Shown piece after piece: positions 59,542 to 64,000 of a stretch of 64,000 nt of DNA; positions within the stretch are counted from its first letter, which is position 1; the number at the start of each line of letters is the position of its first letter. The translations under genes were made by a program, and so were the position numbers. The notes under the pieces were generated by a model that was not told the DNA's origin, made no database searches, and saw only the letters and a list, made by a program, of their open reading frames with translations. Source of the stretch: Amborella trichopoda (taxonomy: Eukaryota > Streptophyta > Magnoliopsida > Amborellales > Amborellaceae); contig NW_006500353.1 in the NCBI RefSeq assembly GCF_000471905.2, forward strand, positions 964,523-1,028,522. The letters are read 5' to 3'.

Positions 59542-59835
59542 ACGATCTCAGTTGAAAAGTGCCCACTGTATTTTGGAAGAAATACGGGGGCAACCACAAT
59601 TATTAATAGCTAGCGTGTGTATCAAAGTACGAAACCATACTATCCAAGTGATGCTAAAAAAAACCAACTAAAATGTAATCCAACGGTGGAGATTCATCCT
59701 CAAGCACCTGGTTCAACCCGCCCGCTGAATAAGTACCTAAAGTTTTGTACACTCCCTTAATGTAGGCTACAGTTCTAGTATGAGGTTGACACGTTTTACA
59801 CTCTGTCTAACCATATATACTTTCTGGAAAAGGTT

Positions 59836-60106
59836 AAAATAAAGCCCTAGCTCTTATGAAATTAAGTAAAGATGCATTTCAAATCTTATCGAAAATTGTA
59901 GTTCCAATGTCACAAACTTTTAAATCCGTTGTTTTAACTTTGACCATTGTGGACGTGAAAAAAAATAAGGATTTTAAACTTTAAAAATAATGTATAATAT
60001 ATTATTTAGATTATCCATTTTCAAGTGCTCAAACTGTTATCTCGACAAATTTTTGAGGTGAAGCTTTACTTTTTTTTTACAAGGCACAGACCTTATAGAA
60101 AACACA
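59836..60106. mobile_element. Decayed GAGGCTC-related MITE
   Basis: Motifs AAAGCCCTAGCTCTTATGAA and GATGCATTTCAAATCTTATC fit the family's left half. The right end is lost. Confidence 0.45.
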
Positions 60107-60115
60107 TTAATTGTA

Positions 60116-60508
60116 GGGTACGGTTTGTATAGAGCCTAACCTCTAAACAATCAAATTAGAGCCTACCTTTAAATAGTGTCGAGAAATGTGGTTTCATTAT
60201 TGGAAATATTTGTGATAGCCTTAAAATATATTTTCATATTTATTTATAAAGTTCAAAGCTTCAAAAATAGTGTAGATCAACAGATCTATGAAAACTTGAA
60301 AATCTTGAAAACTGATAGTCTAAAAATGCGTTACAAGATACACTATTTTCAAAACTTGAAATCTATTTTTTTCTTATGTCCATGCATCTTGATGTCGAGA
60401 TGACCAATTTGAAAATATTTGGACACCAAAACAACCTCTTCTAGTGAACTTTTTGAGGTAGGCTCAAATTTGATAGCTTCGAGCCCCAGCTCTATATAAA
60501 CTTTTCCC
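60116..60508. mobile_element. GAGGCTC-family Mutator-like MITE, perfect 9-bp target duplication
   Basis: 393 bp, GGGTACGGTTTGTATAGAG to CTATATAAACTTTTCCC, flanked by TTAATTGTA at 60107-60115 and 60509-60517. One of the best preserved copies; suitable as a reference for the family. Confidence 0.95.
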
Positions 60509-60517
60509 TTAATTGTA

Positions 60518-61000
60518 TAGTTAGCATAATAAATATTTTTAGTGTGAAAATGAGTTATTTTAAAGAAAAGTATACAAGTAAAACTAGTCACAATCACGAA
60601 ATCCAGCAGAGAAGATGCATTATTGACCGTGCATAAAGACTAAAGAAATTTTATTTAATTTTGTATGTACCGTATCCGAACCATACTTGATGTGATTTTG
60701 AACTTCTTGTATTAAAGCAATCTATTTCTAGCATGTAAAGTATTGTACTACAATAGCACACTATACACTTACTCCGTCGACTGAAAAATTACTTTGGAAG
60801 ATTATTTGGATCTGAATTTTGGAATTAATTTAGGAATTACTTGATAATGATTTTTCAAAAAATGTTTTTTAAATTTCTTTAAAACTTAGACTTGGCTGAC
60901 CAATAACTAGAAAGTGCTCATCAAAAGAAGTTTTTTCTGAGGCTCAAAATAGTGAATTTGCAATCTCTCTTTTATGTGCTCTGAATATGGCATAAAAATA
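60518..61000. other. Spacer, nothing recognised
   Basis: AT-rich, no convincing open frame or repeat match. Confidence 0.55.
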
Positions 61001-61374
61001 GAAGGAAAACGTTTGTATAGGGTGTTAACCTTATACTATTGGAGTAAGGTGCACCTCAAAAATCTTATGGAATATAGTGTTTTGATTCTAGAAAACCCTC
61101 TAATTGATCATCTCCACCTTGAGATGTATAAATACGAAAAAAAAAAAAATTGAGTTCTAAAATTAATACATCTTGTAATAAGTTATGTTGACCATCTATT
61201 TTCAAGATTTTTAAATGTTTATAAATCTACTCAATCTTTATTATTTTAAAATTTTTAAATTTCATTACTAGAGATGAAAATAAAGTTTTGTCATAGACTA
61301 CATATCTAGGTAAAATTTAAAGATGTGCCTTACTTCTACACTATAAAATAGTTGCCTTATACAAAAACTCACCC
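61001..61374. mobile_element. GAGGCTC-related Mutator-like MITE, perfect 9-bp target duplication
   Basis: 374 bp, flanked by ATAAAAATA at 60992-61000 and 61375-61383. Ends GAAGGAAAACGTTTGTATAG and CTTATACAAAAACTCACCC are inverted. A diverged subfamily sharing CACCTCAAAAATCTTATGG. Confidence 0.9.
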
Positions 61375-61962
61375 ATAAAAATATGCCAAACATCCCATTG
61401 TGAACCATCGTCATTGCCTTCACTTTTTAATGAGTAAAAAATAATAGACCAAAAGGTTCGTTCTAGGAAAATGTGGCACCATCATAAGTCTTTAAAAAAT
61501 GAGTATCACGCAGAAAGCTTATATCTTCAACCTATGTGACACTATGTTGAGTGGCGCACAAAAGGTAAAGAGGCCACACAATTAAAATTATTTTCCTATT
61601 TTCAAGACCACCCTACTTTTTATGGAAAACAAGTCAAATTTATCTTTAATTTCCAAAAAGGAATGGTAAAAAATCTAAAATAAGATAGTGGACTGTCATA
61701 GAGAAGATGCTTGTAATATATGATAATTGATTGTTTTTATCTCGTTTTTTTTTTTAAAAAAAAGAAAAAGAAAAAGAAAAAAAGGCAATGCTTAAAATCT
61801 CGGTTTGGACGGTCAAATCGGTCACCCACCCGAGTTGTACGAGCATAGTTGGCTAGTCAGTTCCACTAAATTAAAAAAAAAATAGAAGTAAAAAAAACAA
61901 AAACAAAAATTTAAGGTTTTAGAATGTTTATACACGCTTCAAAACTTTTTGAATTTTTAATA

Positions 61963-62189
61963 TGGAAAAGTATACGACGAGAGTATTTATCTTTGGTACA
62001 ACGTGGTCATAATTGATTTCGAACCATTAAATGTGAAGTTGGGTGGTTGTATTTATACCAAGTTTAGACTTCAATAGAAATTTTGTCAAACTTTGTGACA
62101 CATCCAAACTGTCAGAATTTACATCAGATGATTATAAATAATTGTGACCTCCTTGTATCAAAGGTACATGGTCTCGTGATAACAATCCA
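61963..62189. mobile_element. Mutator-like MITE (TTTGRTACAA family), 227 bp
   Basis: Inverted arms include ATCTTTGGTACAACGTGGTC and the complement of GACCTCCTTGTATCAAAGG. Flanked by TTTTAATA at 61955-61962 and 62190-62197. Confidence 0.8.
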
Positions 62190-62197
62190 TTTTAATA

Positions 62198-63395
62198 GTT
62201 TATAAAACTGTATTCTTTATTGTTGTTTATAGCCTTATGGTCGGGGTCTAGGGAGGGACTTGGATTGGGTGGCTACCTGGTTATGCTCAAGTATTTTGCG
62301 CCTCCTCTTCTAAAAGGGAAAGTCTAGTGTATTAAATGCATAACATCAAGATAATTCTTGTTATTTCACTATTTTTTTTTGAAGTATTCAATTCATCACA
62401 TCAACATAGTTTTTAGATTATGTGTTTTTAAAAAAAAAAAAAGCTTTTAGATTATGTGTTTTTTTTAAAAAAAAAAAAATTCAAGATGTTGTTATGTTGT
62501 AACAAATAGTATCTTAAATACCTTGAATCTTTCCCTATAATTTTGACTAAAAGGTTAAGTATCTTGTACAAAATTTGTACATGGAAAAGCACGTACTACC
62601 GGATATGGCTATCAGATTGAGTTGCACTTTTCTATGATCTCGAAGAAAGTAAAACAGTCAAGATACCATGAGCATGGGAAACAACGCAACAGATGATGTC
62701 GTACTAGTCTTGTACATTTTAACCTTTGCTATTTCCAATAAATTTATTCCTTACTCAAAACATAAAATAATGAGAAAAAAAAAGAAAAAGAGAAAGCTTT
62801 TTATGCTATCATTTAGCATTAAAATATGATCAAAATACCCAACAAAAATATGGGGACAATATCATTGTACTATCTTTTTGCCGGTTAAGGGAATCCCATT
62901 TTGGTCCACATCTTTAAAGGGAAGGTTTAAGTGTTTGCATTTCCTACATTATCATGACTCTAAAAAAATCAAATAAATTCTAAATTTTAAACATAGTCCA
63001 TTTTGTAATATCTTTTGGACTGCTCATTTCTTTTCTTCAAAAACCGTTAGATATGCCCTATTTTTGGAGTTGTTCATATGGCAAAAATGAATTTTAAGCT
63101 TTAAAAATAGTATATTTTGTCCTATTTTCCATTCATATAAATTTTTCAAATATCACAATATCTACGCCAATTTTGGAACTCCAAATGCACATATATGAGG
63201 CAGAAATAGTTTAACAATGATTTAAAATGTATTTCTCACCCCATATTCTTCAAAAACTAAGCCAGACACTTGAGTCTTTTTTTTTTGGTTAGATCAATAA
63301 AGAATAGAGCCCCCTATCCGATTTAGAAATAATAACTGGTTTTCGAATGCATCAGTTTGAATGAAAACCTAAATCAATAGCTGAAGCTCAGATGA
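62198..63395. other. Spacer with low-complexity runs and a MITE scrap
   Basis: A short duplication TTTTAGATTATGTGTTTTT occurs near 62411 and 62444. 62930-63250 vaguely resembles the GAGGCTC MITE interior. No gene is supported. Confidence 0.5.
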
Positions 63396-63404
63396 TGCTA
63401 TCAC

Positions 63405-63615
63405 CACAATTTCAACCCCATTCCTAAAAAGAATAGTAAGTCAGTGGGGATTTAAGCCCCCTACCCTTTGGTGAGAATGTAGTCTGAGATTTAACCTTAG
63501 GACTTGATAGTACTCCAGCTAAGGCTCAGCCCATTCTCAAAAATAAGGTAAATCAGTGGGGATTTGGGCCTTGTCCAGTCAGAGACTTAATCATGGAGCT
63601 TGACAGCTCACTATC
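63405..63615. repeat. Imperfect direct duplication of about 110 bp
   Basis: Two blocks share CCCATTC(C/T), AATAAGGTAA/AATAGTAAG, TCAGTGGGGATTT, GAGACTTAA/GAGATTTAA and CTTGA(C/T)AG in order. Confidence 0.6.
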
Positions 63616-63748
63616 GACATTTTCCACATTGATATTCAATATTCTGGTATTCCTATTTAAATTTCATTAATACTTCTATTTTAGGTAGTGTTTTAGTAGG
63701 AAGATTCTTTATTAATCACCAAGCAAGACTAGGGAAGTTTCAATTAAT

Positions 63749-64000
63749 CAGTGTTTTAAAAAACAACAAGTCGAACCGGAAACACGCGTGCCCCGTGTCG
63801 GTTCCAACAGAAAACCGGGAACCGCCCATTTCTAGAGTGGAACCGCCGGTTCCCATCCGTTTCAACCTAGTTCTAGAGTGGAACCGTCGGTTCCCATCCG
63901 GTTCAGCCCGGTTCTAGAGTGGAACCACCGATTCCCATTCGGTTCAGCCCGATTCTAGAGTGGAACCGCTGGTTCCCATCCGGTTTAGCCCGGTTCTACA
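63749..64000. mobile_element. hAT-like element with 41-bp tandem repeats, cut by the window end
   Basis: It begins CAGTGTTTTAAAAAAC, the terminus style of 21468-22794. From 63830, four 41-bp units (TTCTAGAGTGGAACCGCCGG then TTCCCATCCGGTTCAGCCCGG) run in tandem and a fifth starts at 63994. The right end is outside the window. Confidence 0.8.

Overview
This window is nuclear DNA from a flowering plant. The evidence is two 10-exon alcohol dehydrogenase genes of the plant fermentative (class P, ADH1) type with GT/GC-AG introns, Ty1/Copia and Ty3/Gypsy remnants, two L1-type LINE remnants, and dozens of short hAT- and Mutator-like MITEs in AT-rich sequence. The species cannot be fixed from the sequence. 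Two runs of N (7330-7596 and 21635-21898) mark assembly gaps. There are no bacterial-style operons, CRISPR arrays or convincing RNA genes.

Layout. 1-11.8 kb is repeat-derived: a short repeat cluster, a 240-bp foldback hairpin, a decayed Copia gag/protease, a TIR element, a Mutator-like MITE, an LTR element with almost no internal region, an N gap, and an L1 LINE remnant on the minus strand. 11.8-24.7 kb is a tandem segmental duplication. Each unit carries a copy of a small unidentified reading frame (95-145 aa, containing MGxLSCF) followed, on the opposite strand, by the 3' end of an ADH1 gene. Unit 1 holds only a dead exon 9-10 fragment and was split by a 3.3-kb non-autonomous LTR element. 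Unit 2 continues into the complete minus-strand gene (here ADH1-A, 23886-27656) and was split by a solo LTR and a hAT element.

28-39 kb is a gene-free spacer full of MITEs, minisatellites and hAT-like elements. A second intact gene (here ADH1-B, 39323-48250, plus strand) follows. ADH1-A and ADH1-B are head-to-head about 11.7 kb apart, differ at about 35 of 380 residues by my count (about 91% identity), and share all nine intron positions. ADH1-B has been inflated by insertions: a MITE and a hAT element in intron 3, and a huge inverted repeat of Gypsy LTR sequence in intron 8 (arms about 1.6-1.8 kb). 48.3-64 kb is again repeats: hAT-like elements, a second LINE remnant interrupted by a hAT element with a perfect 8-bp target duplication, more Mutator-like MITEs with 9-bp target duplications, and a 41-bp tandem repeat running off the end.

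How the genes work together. Both ADH1 genes encode cytosolic zinc-dependent NAD alcohol dehydrogenases that reduce acetaldehyde to ethanol and so regenerate NAD+ under low oxygen. Both upstream regions carry the GT (TGGTTT/AAACCA) and GC (GCCCC) motifs known from anaerobic response elements of plant Adh1 promoters, so both may be hypoxia-inducible; this is inferred from sequence only.
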